Origin: Lagopus muta | Lineage: Eukaryota; Chordata; Aves; Galliformes; Phasianidae | Direction of reading: 5' to 3' | Length of the DNA stretch: 64,000 bases | NCBI RefSeq assembly: GCF_023343835.1 | Contig: NC_064435.1 | Span: forward strand, 80,610,134-80,674,133 | Shown: one piece after another, positions 1 through 10,965 of the stretch | How the letters are laid out: every line of letters begins with the position of its first letter | Numbering within the stretch: the stretch's first letter is position 1 | Notes under the pieces: generated by a model | Databases searched by the model: none | Seen by the model: the letters and a program-made list of their open reading frames with translations, nothing else | Told to the model about the DNA's origin: nothing | Program-made: the position numbers and the translations under genes

Positions 1-107
1 CAAGTAAAATGCTGCCCAGTGAAGACAGAACTCTCGCTAAGAGGATAAAAGTGCAGCAAGGAACAGTGAGGAGTACACATTGAAAAAAAAATGGCCGTTA
101 ATGGCAT

Positions 108-190
108 GAGTATTGAAACACTGGGAAATGTTGCCTGAGGAGCTGGTCAAAGCACCATACTGGGATGTCTTTGAGAACAAGACTGAAAAA
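108..190 (+). repeat. Possible ancient CR1 LINE scrap
   Basis: The stretch resembles the region of CR1 ORF2 that encodes the C-terminal part (CACTGGGAAATG.TTGCC, GAGGAGCTGGT, GTCTTTGAGAACAAGACTG), which in the better copy at 32,695-32,770 reads CACTGGAATGGACTGCCCAGGGAGGTGGTGG. It is short and diverged and has no 3' end motif, so it could also be chance similarity. It would lie in an intron of the unidentified upstream gene. Confidence 0.35.
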
Positions 191-310
191 ACAGTTATGT
201 TATAAGAGAGGAATAGATGTTCCTGTCTTGGGGCACATAACAGAACTGAAAAGGTGTGTTCTTATAATCAGTTTCAGCCTTATGCTTCTTAGCTTTTTTC
301 TTTTCTTTAG

Positions 311-459
311 ATTTCCCTGGTTATAATATTCACCTCACAAACTCAAATAGAAGTAGGGACAGATTTGATGTCTACATGCCAAAACAGAAGGGTGATAACT
401 ACAAGCTTGAAAGGATTCAGAAATTAGAAAAGTCCTGGAAAGGTGAATATACAGATTAG
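311..459 (+). CDS. Putative terminal coding exon of an unidentified upstream gene
   Basis: A long polypyrimidine run ending in TTTCTTTAG (to 310) is followed by an open frame of 48 complete codons to a TAG stop at 457-459. The frame implies a phase-1 intron, with AT at 311-312 completing a split codon. The peptide is hydrophilic and protein-like: it begins FPGYNIHLTNSN, continues through RSRDRFDVYMPKQKGDNY, and ends in a basic, probably helical tail, LERIQKLEKSWKGEYTD. Two AATAAA signals follow (609-614, 718-723), as expected of a last exon. It runs in the same direction as EXOC2 and ends about 2.8 kb before its promoter. I do not recognise the family and assign no function. The rest of the gene would lie left of base 1. 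A chance ORF behind a good acceptor is the alternative. Confidence 0.5.
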
Positions 460-740
460 AATCAAAGAGTTTAATCCATACAATTCATCAAGAGCAGGTG
501 AAGGCGTAAACCTGCTGCGTTTTACAAACACCTTCAAAAGAAACTAATTCTCTTAAGAAGCAGTCTTGCAATGGACTTTTGCTGCAGCTAGATGAATTTA
601 CCTTTTCAAATAAAATGTATATTTCTATCAGTTATTTTTCACATTAGGGTAGCCTGGTGGCCACTGAGAAATCTTCATAGGTGCAGTGATGCATTCACAA
701 TTTCTCCAACTCTCTGAAATAAAATGAAGAAGTCTTTCTG
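460..740 (+). other. Putative 3' UTR of the upstream gene
   Basis: Non-coding sequence follows the TAG stop at 457-459. It carries AATAAA at 609-614 and again at 718-723. If the exon at 311-459 is real, this is its 3' untranslated region with two alternative poly(A) sites. It has no other recognisable content. Confidence 0.4.
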
Positions 741-3269
741 AGAAACAACTGCACAAAGAGCTTGGTGTGGGAATGGCTGGAGGAAATCCTACAGCTTTCC
801 ATATTCAGGTTAGACAAGATTATCATAATAATCTCTCTTGGCTTTCATATCTGTTTACCCAACTTTGTAGAGAGATGTACTGTTTACAGATCACTGTCAA
901 ATCTGCATAAATGGATTAGAAAAAGGCATGAATGAGCAATTACTTTTGTGACCCCTCCGAGGAACGATACTTACTATTTACCAGGTCATTATATTACAAC
1001 TTGTCGTCTATTTCCTCAGTTTTAACAGCACAGATTAATCTCTCTAATGGTATCTGGAGTTCCATGGAGTAATATATTTATATTAGCAGCATTATATATG
1101 ACAGCAGATATATATTATATACTATGGTATATACATATTATAAGCTATATATTTGATTGTGTATCTGACAGAACTAGTTTTCCTCCTTTTGTTCTAAAAG
1201 GATGTGTGGGGCAGTGTTTCTTTTCTCCAGTGGGTTATATCTGCAGTCAGTCATTGTCAGCTTTGTTCTGGAGTCACTGAAGGGGTAAGTGATAGTTACC
1301 ACATGGTCATTGCACATCAGCTGGGAAAGCCACCCACATTAGATTCAACAAACTCCTTCACACAGGAAGCTCTTCTCTGACAATATTATCCAGAGCCCCT
1401 GCAGATCATAAGAGTCCTGGGTGCCACTCTTGGCAACAGCAGGATTTGTGAATGCGTATGAAGCCACACGCAACCACCCTCCAGTGTCTTGGTATTGCAG
1501 ACTTTAGCCTCATTAAGTTCTTCTGACAGGTTCCATAAGACCAAGATCGGCATAAAATCACAGCCAAGCAGCTGGTTTAAAACTTTAGATGGGTAAGTGA
1601 TATTTCCAAAGGCACAAAGATCTTGCAGTCTTTTCTCACTTCAGCTGACACTGGAGCTTGTCTCTTCCAAAGCTCAGATTCCCCTTGTTATTGATTCACC
1701 CTTTTACGGTATTTGTGCTTACAAGAGAAGTGAAGTCACAGTCAACTCCCCACAGAAAAAAAAAAAAAAATCAGCCTGACTCTGTAATTTGCCTCTGGAA
1801 CTAAATCTAAACTCAGAGTTTATTGCAAAATCTCCCAGGCAGACAGTTCCCTTTGTGCACCTCTTAAAGCCAACCAGATTTAGGGGCATGCAATCCATTC
1901 CAAAAGAGCATCCACCAGGGCTGCACCCAGGTATGTGGAGGGCTGGATGGAGATTTCCGTATCAACCCAAAATCTCAAAGTAGTGGTTTTATTTGGCACA
2001 ACTGGTGACAGGCTTTTCATGAGAAAGCACAAACAAGTTGTCAAGATGGAAAAACATCATCTTCAAATGAGTGGCAAAGAGTAACACTTCTTTTTTTAAT
2101 GTGATGCCAACTTTACTTTTCTTGAAGGACAGATGAGCTGTCTTTCTGCACTGGTTATTAGCAGAAAACTGCTCAGTCACCAGTAACAGCTTTGGAGTTA
2201 ATCAGAGAAAAGAGCGAACCCAAAGTCTCTCATTGTTCCCCAGGCAGATGCCGTGTGATGATTTAACAAAGCTAGAGGAAAGAGTCAGTAAAGAGCTGTT
2301 TATTCATCCACTGAGATGTTACAGCCTACACTATGATTGTGCAGCTGTCACCTCTGGAAACAAACAAACAACAAAAAAATAAAGTGTGGGAAATGACGTT
2401 TCTTTGCCATAATGCTTTTTATGGCAATGCTTTTTTATGATCTTTGAGGTTGTATGAAAGATAATTTATTTTTCCGACTAATGTTCCACTCTAGGTCTGG
2501 TTTGGCAAAACTGAGCAACTGATTCTCGTTTCTGTTTTCTCCCTCATTGCTTTTTATCTGCTTTCCATTATGATTTCATTTGCACTTGGCTTTCGCAACT
2601 GAACTCCAAACAATCTCAGCAGAAAGGGAAAAAGGATGTCTCCTGATCCTTTCCAAAAGGAAGAAGAGCCTCTGTTCAGAGGTGCCTCGTGTAGACAGAT
2701 GGTTTGATAAGATACCTCCCCACATTTTCGTTGGGAAACCAGGACGAGTTTGCATGACCAAGCTCAGCCTGTGCTGCCTGCCTACTGACAGCTCCTGCAG
2801 CAGCTGCGTCCTGTTTCTGTGCAGCTCTGCAAGCGGTGCCGGAAAGCCACTGCCCAGGGGGTCGGGCTGCTGGGGAACAACCTGAAAAAAAAGACAAGAA
2901 ATGGAATTTCACAGCTTTCCTTGTTTCCTTTCTGAAGAAAAGTAGGTCTCTTTTTTGTACAGATGACATGAAAAACATTGCGATCGCCACCCGCCCAACA
3001 GTGAGCCTGACAGGTGAGAATGCCCCATGGCGTTCCCCAGCACCACACTCTCCACTCCACAGATTCGGGACTGGCGTGACGGCCATCCGCAGGCTTCACC
3101 ACAGGGCCTGCAGTCCGCAGGATGCAAGCAATGCTCCTGGGAGGCAGGAGATGGCAGGAGCCCGTCCTCCTGCCCCACGGGCACGGCGCTGGCCTCTTCT
3201 GCGCACCACCACGCAGCCCCTGTGCTGCAGATACCTGGGGTGGGTTTCTGTCCGCACACGGCACTTGGG
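741..3269. other. Intergenic region upstream of EXOC2
   Basis: I find no gene here. The reading frames are short, mostly overlapping on opposite strands, and lack splice-site or codon-usage support. A run of 15 A lies at 1,756-1,770. From about 2,830 the base composition becomes progressively more GC-rich toward the EXOC2 CpG island. Confidence 0.6.
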
Positions 3270-3434
3270 GAACACACGAGTTTCGAGTTTATTAACGATG
3301 GCTGTCGCTGCTGCCGTCACTAACGTCATCTCAGTAGAAGCGCTTCCTAGCGCTCCACTTCCTCTCTTCCACGAGGGGCTGCGCCCAGCCCGAGGGCGGG
3401 GCTTTATTGGGCGGAGCTCGCGGCTCACCGCCCC

Positions 3435-3571
3435 TCCTCGATCTCTCCGCGCTCCATCGATGTCTTCGGGCGGCGGCTGCCGGTGCCTGCGCCTGCCGGA
3501 CGCGGAGGCGCTGCCGGGAGCGGCGCTGCCCCAGGTGCCGGATACGAGCTCGGCGGCGGCGGCGGCGGCCG
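3435..3571 (+). other. EXOC2: EXOC2 exon 1 (5' UTR, non-coding; 5' end approximate)
   Basis: The exon is placed by its strong donor, GCCG|GTGAGT, with GT at 3,572-3,573, inside the CpG island just downstream of the GC box and CCAAT box. The 5' end is an estimate. A (CGG)n run at about 3,551-3,569 sits directly before the donor. An ATG at 3,460 opens a frame that runs to the end of the exon and, after splicing to base 16,411, stops at TAA 16,422-16,424. The true EXOC2 start is in the next exon. Confidence 0.7.
3551..3569 (+). repeat. EXOC2: (CGG)n trinucleotide repeat in 5' UTR
   Basis: About six uninterrupted CGG units end two bases before the exon 1 splice donor. In the upstream ORF frame they read as a short alanine run. 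Confidence 0.9.
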
Positions 3572-4247
3572 GTGAGTGACAGCGAGTGGCCTCCCACCCC
3601 TCTCTCCCTCCGCCGCGCACTGCGGAGCCGGCTGCCATCGGGGCAGCCCCGGCCATTCCCCCTTGCGCCGGGGCGGAGACCGTCCCCGTCCCGGGAGGGA
3701 GACCGAGGCGCTCTCCCGCCTCGCTCCAAGCCACGCCCCTGCCCCTGGAGGGGTTCGCGACTGCTGTCGGCGGGCCGTGGGGCTCCGCGCCGTGTGGGAG
3801 CGGCACGTTATGCCGTGTGGGAGCGGCCCCGTGGGCGGCCGTCAGGTGGTTCCGCGTGTGCTGGAGGCTGTGCAGGAAGTAGGCCGGGAGAGGCACGGGC
3901 GGAGCGCCGGCGAGTTAACTTAATCGACTTCAAACTTAGCTTAACGAGGAGCCGCGGCGCGGTTCCTCACTGAGGGGAACAGCTGCCTGGACGTGGGGGT
4001 GTTCCCGTTTCCAAAAGGGGACCTGCCGTTCTGTCCCGTTCTGCTGGTTTTCATCTTCCAAACTATTGCCATTTCCCCCTCTTGTATTTATTTCCTGGGT
4101 ATTTCCTACCTCCTGCATCTTGTTAGCAACGTGTTACGTTAACAGCTTCTCGCACAAGCACTTAAACGCTTTGAATTGACGTCCAGTAAGCTGTCATAGC
4201 TCTGGCACAACATCAGGTCGAATCTGAGCTGTTAACACCCATTGGTA

Positions 4248-4313
4248 GGATCACAGAATGGCCAGGGTTGAAAAGGACCATCACGATCATCTAATTTCAA
4301 CCCCCCTGCTATG
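4248..4313 (-). repeat. CR1 LINE 3'-end fragment
   Basis: Starts with GGATCACAGAATGGCCAGGG and continues to TTTCAACCCCCCTGC, the reverse complement of the CR1 3' untranslated end. It is severely 5'-truncated, as is usual for CR1. Confidence 0.85.
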
Positions 4314-4473
4314 TGATTTAATTTAAAATTGTGATCTCACTTTGATTTTCTGCACTTTCTGATTGTAAACACTTTTTTTTTTCCCCTCCTTATGATTTGT
4401 ATGCATTTCACTGCAGCAAGGTTTTGTTTTCCTTCTGATGGAGTTGTCAAACCACTAGATGGGCTTCTGGATA

Positions 4474-4552
4474 GAGTCACAGAATGGCTTCAATGGCTTA
4501 ACGATCATCCAGTTCCAACCCCCTGCCCTGGGCAGAGCTGACACCCAATACT
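4474..4552 (-). repeat. CR1 LINE 3'-end fragment
   Basis: Contains GAGTCACAGAATGGCTTC and CATCCAGTTCCAACCCCC followed by TGCCCTGGGCAG, the minus-strand CR1 3' end. It is separated from the previous fragment by about 160 bp, so it is probably a second insertion rather than a continuation. Confidence 0.85.
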
Positions 4553-4561
4553 TTCTGAGTT

Positions 4562-4572
4562 GTTTTTTTTGG

Positions 4573-4603
<31 letters not shown>
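4562..4603. repeat. T-rich low-complexity tract
   Basis: Runs of T are interrupted by single G and C bases, with a final stretch of about 20 T. It directly follows the CR1 fragment at 4,474-4,552. Confidence 0.9.
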
Positions 4604-7600
4604 CCAGTTGTTTCTTAGTTGCAAACTGCAACTGAAACTTGTCACTTAGAAATCCAACCTCCTTTGCTTGCTTTTTTTTTTGCTCCCCTGAAGAAAAGCT
4701 TTGTAATTCTTAGTTCCCTATCGCCGCAGTTTCTGTCACAGCTTGCACTGACCCAGCAAGGAGCAGCCAAAAGCATGCCCTGCTGCTGCTTTCTTTCCCA
4801 TGGATCGCTTAGTTTACAGGGTTGGTGATTTATGCCCACCCTTGGACAACAGTGTTTTTACTTAACTGGGGGTTCTGTTGTTTTAAACAGGATGCAATGA
4901 TTTTCATTATACGAGTGTGATTTATTTCAGAGAAAATGTTATTAATTTAACTTCTGGTGGCATGTTTTTTTTTTTTGGCTTTTTTTTTCTGTATGGAAAA
5001 CTTAACTTTTCTTAGTGTTTATCAGAGGTGAAAGGATTCAATTAAACTTACTCTACCAACCAAGCTTGCACTTTTTTAATTTGCTTTTTCTTAACACAGA
5101 ATTGTCTTGTGTTTTTGTGGCAGCAGTTCAATAAATTACAATTTCTTTTTTTTCACTAATTCCTCTAGTGATGTATTTGCTTTATCAGAAATCGGTGCTG
5201 AATAGCAGTCTAAGTTAGTGAACATTTTCAGAACTCATTGGCAAATCCATTCAGTTCTATTCATGAGCTTAAAAAAAAAAAAAACCAGAAGAAATGTCTG
5301 GTGAATGAAATATTCAACACTGTGCCTGTCGAGGTTCTATTGAAAAGACATTTTATCTTCAGTACTGAAAATAATGCTCACTAAGTGTTTTGGGACCTGC
5401 AGTATTCAGATCTTAGTGTTTTAAGTTGTAGGATTCCTTGTGTTGAGAACATTTGGGGCAAAAAACAAATATTAAAGATGTTAAAATGTGATTCACCATG
5501 AAAAAGCATCAACTGATACAGTCTGTTCATGATGCTGCTCCTCACAATGAAGCTGCGCTGAAGCACATTAAGTGGTAGACAAGAAACAGAGGCCACTGAC
5601 CTCTTTTAGTGATGAAAGTTTGAGATATGCTATGTTAAACCCTACTTAATCAATTTCTGTCAGTGTGAGGTGGCTGGCTGTAAATCCAGTAAGTCTTGAG
5701 CGTTGTACGTGAAACTAGTCATCAGTTGTGTGTTACTTCTGATTCTCTTCCTCTGGGCTTTTCTGCCTTCCCTTTGAATCCATTTAAGGGACAGGAGAAG
5801 AGCAGGACCTGAATAGCATGGTCACAAAAGTGTGAATTCAGAAGTTATTTTGAAAATACAGGTTCTGACAGCCACAGAATGAAAGAACACATGAATTAAA
5901 CTACGGTTTTGTTCTCTTGAACAAGGCAAGCTTGTGAAGCACAAGTGGATATTAATTACCTGCATGTATTTCAAACGGTTGTGCATTACTTTAATTATGC
6001 AAAAAAGGACACAAACATTTTGCACGGAAGAAATCAGTAGTACTTCAGAATGAAAGACTTGTAAATAATACTCAAAAGACTGCATGTGTTACACTGAATT
6101 TATTTTCTGCGGGAGCTTTTCAGTATTAGCGGCATCTGGTGCTGTACTTATAAGCAAGCTGAAGGGTTGGAATCAGAAAATAGCTAAATGGATATCTCCA
6201 GCGGAAATCAGACACTGCTCTTCAGCTTAACCTTTTGTCTTAGACCACCTACCTTCTGTAAATCTGTATTGTGCAGTGTTGTCTTTCAGCTTGCTTTCCC
6301 CAAGAGAGGGGAGCAGTACTTGGTAATGGGAAAATTCTGTTAGTAAAGGTGCTTGTAGGGCATGGGATGAGTAGATAGTGCCCGCACAGGGCAATCGCGT
6401 CAGGTTGGTGCTTCATCTTTTGCACAGAACACAAGCATTTGTGTTTACAGCTTGAAAAATATCAATTTAAAAACAAGGCTGATTAAATAATAAAAAATCT
6501 TTCCCTTTACCCCCAAGTTATTTTTAAAGGAGTAGAATTCTGTCAGTGTTTCTGTCCAGAAGCAGTTGAACCGTTGATTGTTTTTCCAGTGTCCCAAATT
6601 GGAGGAGGAGGGGAGAAGAGGAGGGAGAACCTCATTTTTGTGATCTGAAAAAATGATCCGAGGCAGCTTTTCTAGAAGCTGAGTAATGAGACAAATGCCT
6701 GAAAATGAGGATGAATTGTGCGATTGTTCTGTTGCATATTTTGGTTAGGGGAAGGTAAGGTAAGCATTTAATATTTTAAACAAAGCTAAATCAAATGCCT
6801 CCTCTCTTCCCCATGTTTTGTATATATGGAGACATTTGCACTTTTTATGTGAATTTGGAACTATTTAGTGCTTTTTATTGAGAGGAAATTGATGTGTACC
6901 CTTCTTTGACAACAGTTATTAATCAGTGCATGCAGAGCACTCAGCGTTTTCAATAGAAAGTACTACGACTGTACTCAGGGATGGGTGTGAAAGCCTTCTT
7001 TCCTTGTTTGTTTGGATTTTAAGGAAAACAAAATTTCTGAAACACAAAGCCTTTTATAGGTTGTGTTTTGTTTTGTTTTTTTTCTTGAGCTTAAGGGAAC
7101 TACAGACTGAGTTTTCAGTTGAGTATTCTAAAGCAAACCTTAGGTATGTTGCACAGAAGCCGGTAGAAGTTCTGTCTGTGCAACAGTGCCTGTGGATTAG
7201 ATGATGATATAAATCCATGATGTTTCAGTTAGTTAGGTTTACATTCTGTATTTTTCTTTTCACTTTGCAGCTATGCTGAAAGTAGAGTGTGCCCTGCGTT
7301 CAGACATTCCCATGATGCTTCCCAAAGTCCTTATCAGGTTTTGATTTTGTGGAGCAAAATTATCTTTTTGAATGCCAAATCTTGTGTTGGAGGCTAACTG
7401 AATTTAACCTAAAATCTCAATTAAAACAGCAACAGCTTCAAATTTTCTGTTCTCAAATTCAGAGTGCGACGACACTTCAGATCTCAGTGTTTTTAATATC
7501 TATGCCTTCATTCTTTCTGGGAACCTGAATATTAGACAGTTAAGAAACTACATAGGAAGAGGATACATTTTTCTCATGTTTTCTCGTGCACAGAAGGCAA

Positions 7601-9401
7601 TGTCTCCCACAAGACAACTTCACTGATCTGAAAAGATAATTCTGAACAGTAGATGTAAAATTTAGGTAGATAAGTGGAGACGAAGGCTGGGAGCATGTAA
7701 GGTAGAGGCAGGCTGAAATCTGTAAGAAAAATACCTGTGCAGGCAGGCTCTCAGGCAGAGCTGTGCACGTGTTTGCCTGTGTGAACAGAGAGATACAACA
7801 GCGTCTATCTTGCATGCTTCCCTTAGTGGGTGACAGAATGCGATGTTTGGGTGAGAACATGAGAAGCACATGAGAAGCACAGGGATCTCAGGAACACGAG
7901 TGTGTGCCTCACCATCTAAATAGTTTTGAAACAAAAGAAACTGCCCCAAAAGCCACACGGCGAATGTTCAGTTTACTGCAGCAGTCCTACCTACGGGAAC
8001 ACACGTTCAAACTGCAGTCAGACGAACTGTGTAATTACGGTGGTTATATAGTGTTTTTATAAAGAATATTGTGTATAGTTACAGGGCTTAGAAAAAAGCT
8101 GTGGTGTCTTGTTTCTTTTCTCTGTAAAAAAAGAAAATAAATCCCATCCCATTGGGATTTATTTAGTTTATTTTTTTGAATTTCTGGATCTTTTTGAGTG
8201 AATTTGCATAATGTACTTGAAAGTTTAGTGGAGCTTGCAGTATTGATTTCTAATTTCTGCCTGTGAATAACATAAGATAGAGAGATGATGAAGGCATTAA
8301 GGTTCTTTACTATTCTTCTGATAACTAAAACAATGCGGAAAATTACGATAAGAAAGCTAGAAGAAAAAAGGGATGAATGGTTTAAATGTAAGACGGAAAG
8401 TAGTAACTTCTAAGTGAAGCAAACTGGATTTTGGAGGTAGAAGCAGATGTAGGAAGGCATGTGCTTTGAGAACTTAGAAATGAACGGGAGATTTATGGCC
8501 GTCTGTGATACAGTTTTGTGTAAAGCTGACTTGACTTTTTTCTATATATACATTTATATATATATGTATGTTTAAAGCTTTTTTCACGATGTTGCTAGAT
8601 TATGGTGATGTGTCACGTAATAAATACAGAAGCTTTTAACAAGTAGGTGACACAATTTCTGGGGAGTTGGAATGGAATCTGTAATGAAAATAGCAGGAAT
8701 TTTGGGGAGAAACATCTGTGCTCAGGCTTCCTTGAGTTACCCATTCTTATAAGCTACTGCTCTTTTGTAGTCAGTTTAGCACAGCTGAAACAGACGTTCA
8801 GAAAATATAACTGGTTTGCTTTGGGCCTTGGTAATGAATAGGTGCTGCAACACAGAATGTAGTAGCAGAAGTGTTCTTCAATCAAGAGCTAGCATAAAAT
8901 AGTATGTAGGCCTGCTTAATAAGTTTGAGGAATAGCTTATCTTCACTGTGAAGTTACACAATTTTAAAGCTAAGTTGTCTGAAAAACATTATATTTCATA
9001 AGGTGATGTTTCTAGGATTTATTTATTATGGTTTTCTCCTATGAAAATATCCTAATTCAAATGTATAGGGCTGGGATTGGATTGTTGTAGTGTGGTTGTT
9101 GTCATTTAAGTGAATGGATTTTTGAAAGAAGGTGACAATGTGGTGGTGGTTGTGGGCAGTTGGACCACGTAAGTGGGTTAAATTAAATTTGCGAGTGAAT
9201 TTGATGGAGTAGGTACTTGCGGCGGAGGGAAAGGAAATTTTCTCTGTAACTAAAATAACGTTCAGATGGTTCATTCAACTTTTTCAGCAGGTGATAAAAT
9301 TGACCATAAAATGGTTTTCTGAACTAAAAAAAATCAAAGAATCCCTTCCAAGCCTTCTGCTGTAGAAGTCTCTGTTTGTCTATACCGTTAGAACTATCTT
9401 A

Positions 9402-9472
9402 CAGGATCACAGAATCCTTAGAGTTGGAAGGGACCTCTAAAGCTCATCTAGACCAACTCCCCTGCGATGAAC
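9402..9472 (-). repeat. CR1 LINE 3'-end fragment
   Basis: Reads GGATCACAGAATCCTTAGAG then TTGGAAGGGACCTCTAAAGC and CATCTAGACCAACTCCCCTG, a canonical minus-strand CR1 3' terminus of about 70 bp. Confidence 0.9.
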
Positions 9473-10075
9473 ATGGAATCTTCTTTATAACCTATTTTTA
9501 GAATGAAATATTCTTGCTTCTTTGCAGCGGATCACAACTCATTGTAATATGTAGGCTCATTAATTTCATTCAGGATGTTTACTGTGTAAGGTCCTAATGA
9601 GCAAAGCTTCATTTCAGAATGGAGTGTTTATAGAAAAAATTCAGCATTTTGACACTGTAATCTCATTCATATAGTTAAGTGTTCTTTGTGGGGAGTCTCT
9701 CCCCTCTCCAAATAAATAACCCATGGCAATTCCTGAGTTAACAGTGTATCAGGATATAGATATGTTGTGTGTCAAAGCTGATAGGACGCTGTTGCTGAGT
9801 ATGTGCAATGAAATGGATTTACACAGATCTAGATTTCTTTTCAACACGTGATAGATAGAAGGTTAATTGATGCTAAATGGAAGCTTTGTTAGCCCTTCAA
9901 CAGCTACTAAACTAGTGCGGGAGGAATGCAAATCATTACTACAAAAGGCCAAGACCAGTATGTTTTCTTAGGGAGTTTATAGGTCTTTTTTTATCCCTCC
10001 CTTCTTTCCCTCCTTCCCGACCGCACAAAACCTAGCCAGCTGTAATGATAGGAGGGGAGAGCGGGCAGCTTTTCT

Positions 10076-10077
<2 letters not shown>

Positions 10078-10117
<40 letters not shown>

Positions 10118-10126
10118 TCACTCACT
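10078..10126. repeat. (CA)n microsatellite with (CACT)n extension
   Basis: About 17 CA units run directly into about four CACT units. It is likely to be length-polymorphic. Confidence 0.95.
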
Positions 10127-10936
10127 CTCTCGCACTCCTGCCCCCTCTTTTTCCTCTGCGTACCTCAGCAGAGTGACAGCTTCTAGATGTTGCGTGCGAG
10201 TGAGTTCAGCTGGTCCTGTGTGGTCTGGGTGTGTGGTCTCCAGCTCAACAGAGAGCCTGCTAACAGGGTGGATGAGAGAGAGCAACATTGTTTACTTTAA
10301 TTTATTTCGGATGCCGGAACTGTGCCCGGAGTTTCTCCTGAGCTTGATTCCACAGTTAGCAGTGTCAATCCCTCGCAGCTGCAGCGCGCTCTGAAATATG
10401 CCCTGAGCTCTTTTACCCAGCGCTATCCCAGCATCTGCCTCAGGTCCAGCCTTTAATTCCTCACCACTCGACAATTTTAATGGCGTTGCTGAGTGCTGTG
10501 ATTATTTTGCTTTCAGTGTGTCAAGATGCATCTCCGCGAAGGTGTACCTCGCTGGGTTGAGTAAAGAAGGACCTCGGAGATGTTGGTGAAATAGGCAGGT
10601 ACAGCTGTTGTGAAAGCAAAGCGGCTTTGCTCATTCCTTTGCCTGTCCCCAGACTGTGGCTCTTAGTGACTGGCTGCAATACTCGGTAGCCCTTTGAAAA
10701 TAAGAAAGTATCGTATTATGTCTTTTAGTACCCTCAGTCTTCTTCATAGTTTGCCCTCCCATCTCAAAACGCGCTCGTTTTCCCAAATCAAAATTGATTT
10801 TGGCATGTGGTGTTGTCCCGTAGGTTAACGTGTTTGTCAGTGTTAATATTGGCTTGAATCAACATGCCGGATATGACAGACCAAGACAAATGAGGCTTTG
10901 TTGTTTTCTGTGTGCTGTGTGACGATGAAATTGCCG

Positions 10937-10965
10937 CCCCCCCCGCCCCCCCCCCTTTTTTTTTT
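10937..10965. repeat. C-run/T-run homopyrimidine tract
   Basis: Eight C, one G, ten C and ten T occur in direct succession. The minus strand is therefore A-run then G-run. It is error-prone in sequencing and capable of non-B structure. Confidence 0.9.

Larger units (their letters stand above)
3270..3960 (+). promoter_or_regulatory. EXOC2: EXOC2 CpG-island promoter
   Basis: This is a GC- and CpG-rich island in otherwise AT-rich DNA, ending in a strong splice donor (3,572). No TATA box is visible. Visible elements, in order, are a CRE-like TAACGTCA (3,321-3,328), an ETS/GABP-type CACTTCC (3,356-3,362), an Sp1 GC box GGGCGGGGC (3,394-3,402) and an inverted CCAAT box ATTGG (3,406-3,410). A housekeeping TATA-less promoter fits the ubiquitous role of the exocyst. 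The transcription start is not visible but is probably about 3,430-3,460. A 16-bp direct repeat (3,789-3,804 and 3,812-3,827) lies downstream in the island. Divergent transcription is possible, but no minus-strand exon is supported. Confidence 0.8.

Noticed and set aside
2676-3896. Long overlapping open frames on both strands (for example minus 3,096-3,896, 266 codons; plus 2,836-3,579, 247 codons)
   Set aside because: They lie in the CpG island, where GC richness removes stop codons in all frames. They are low-complexity (Arg/Pro/Ala) with no domain or splice support.
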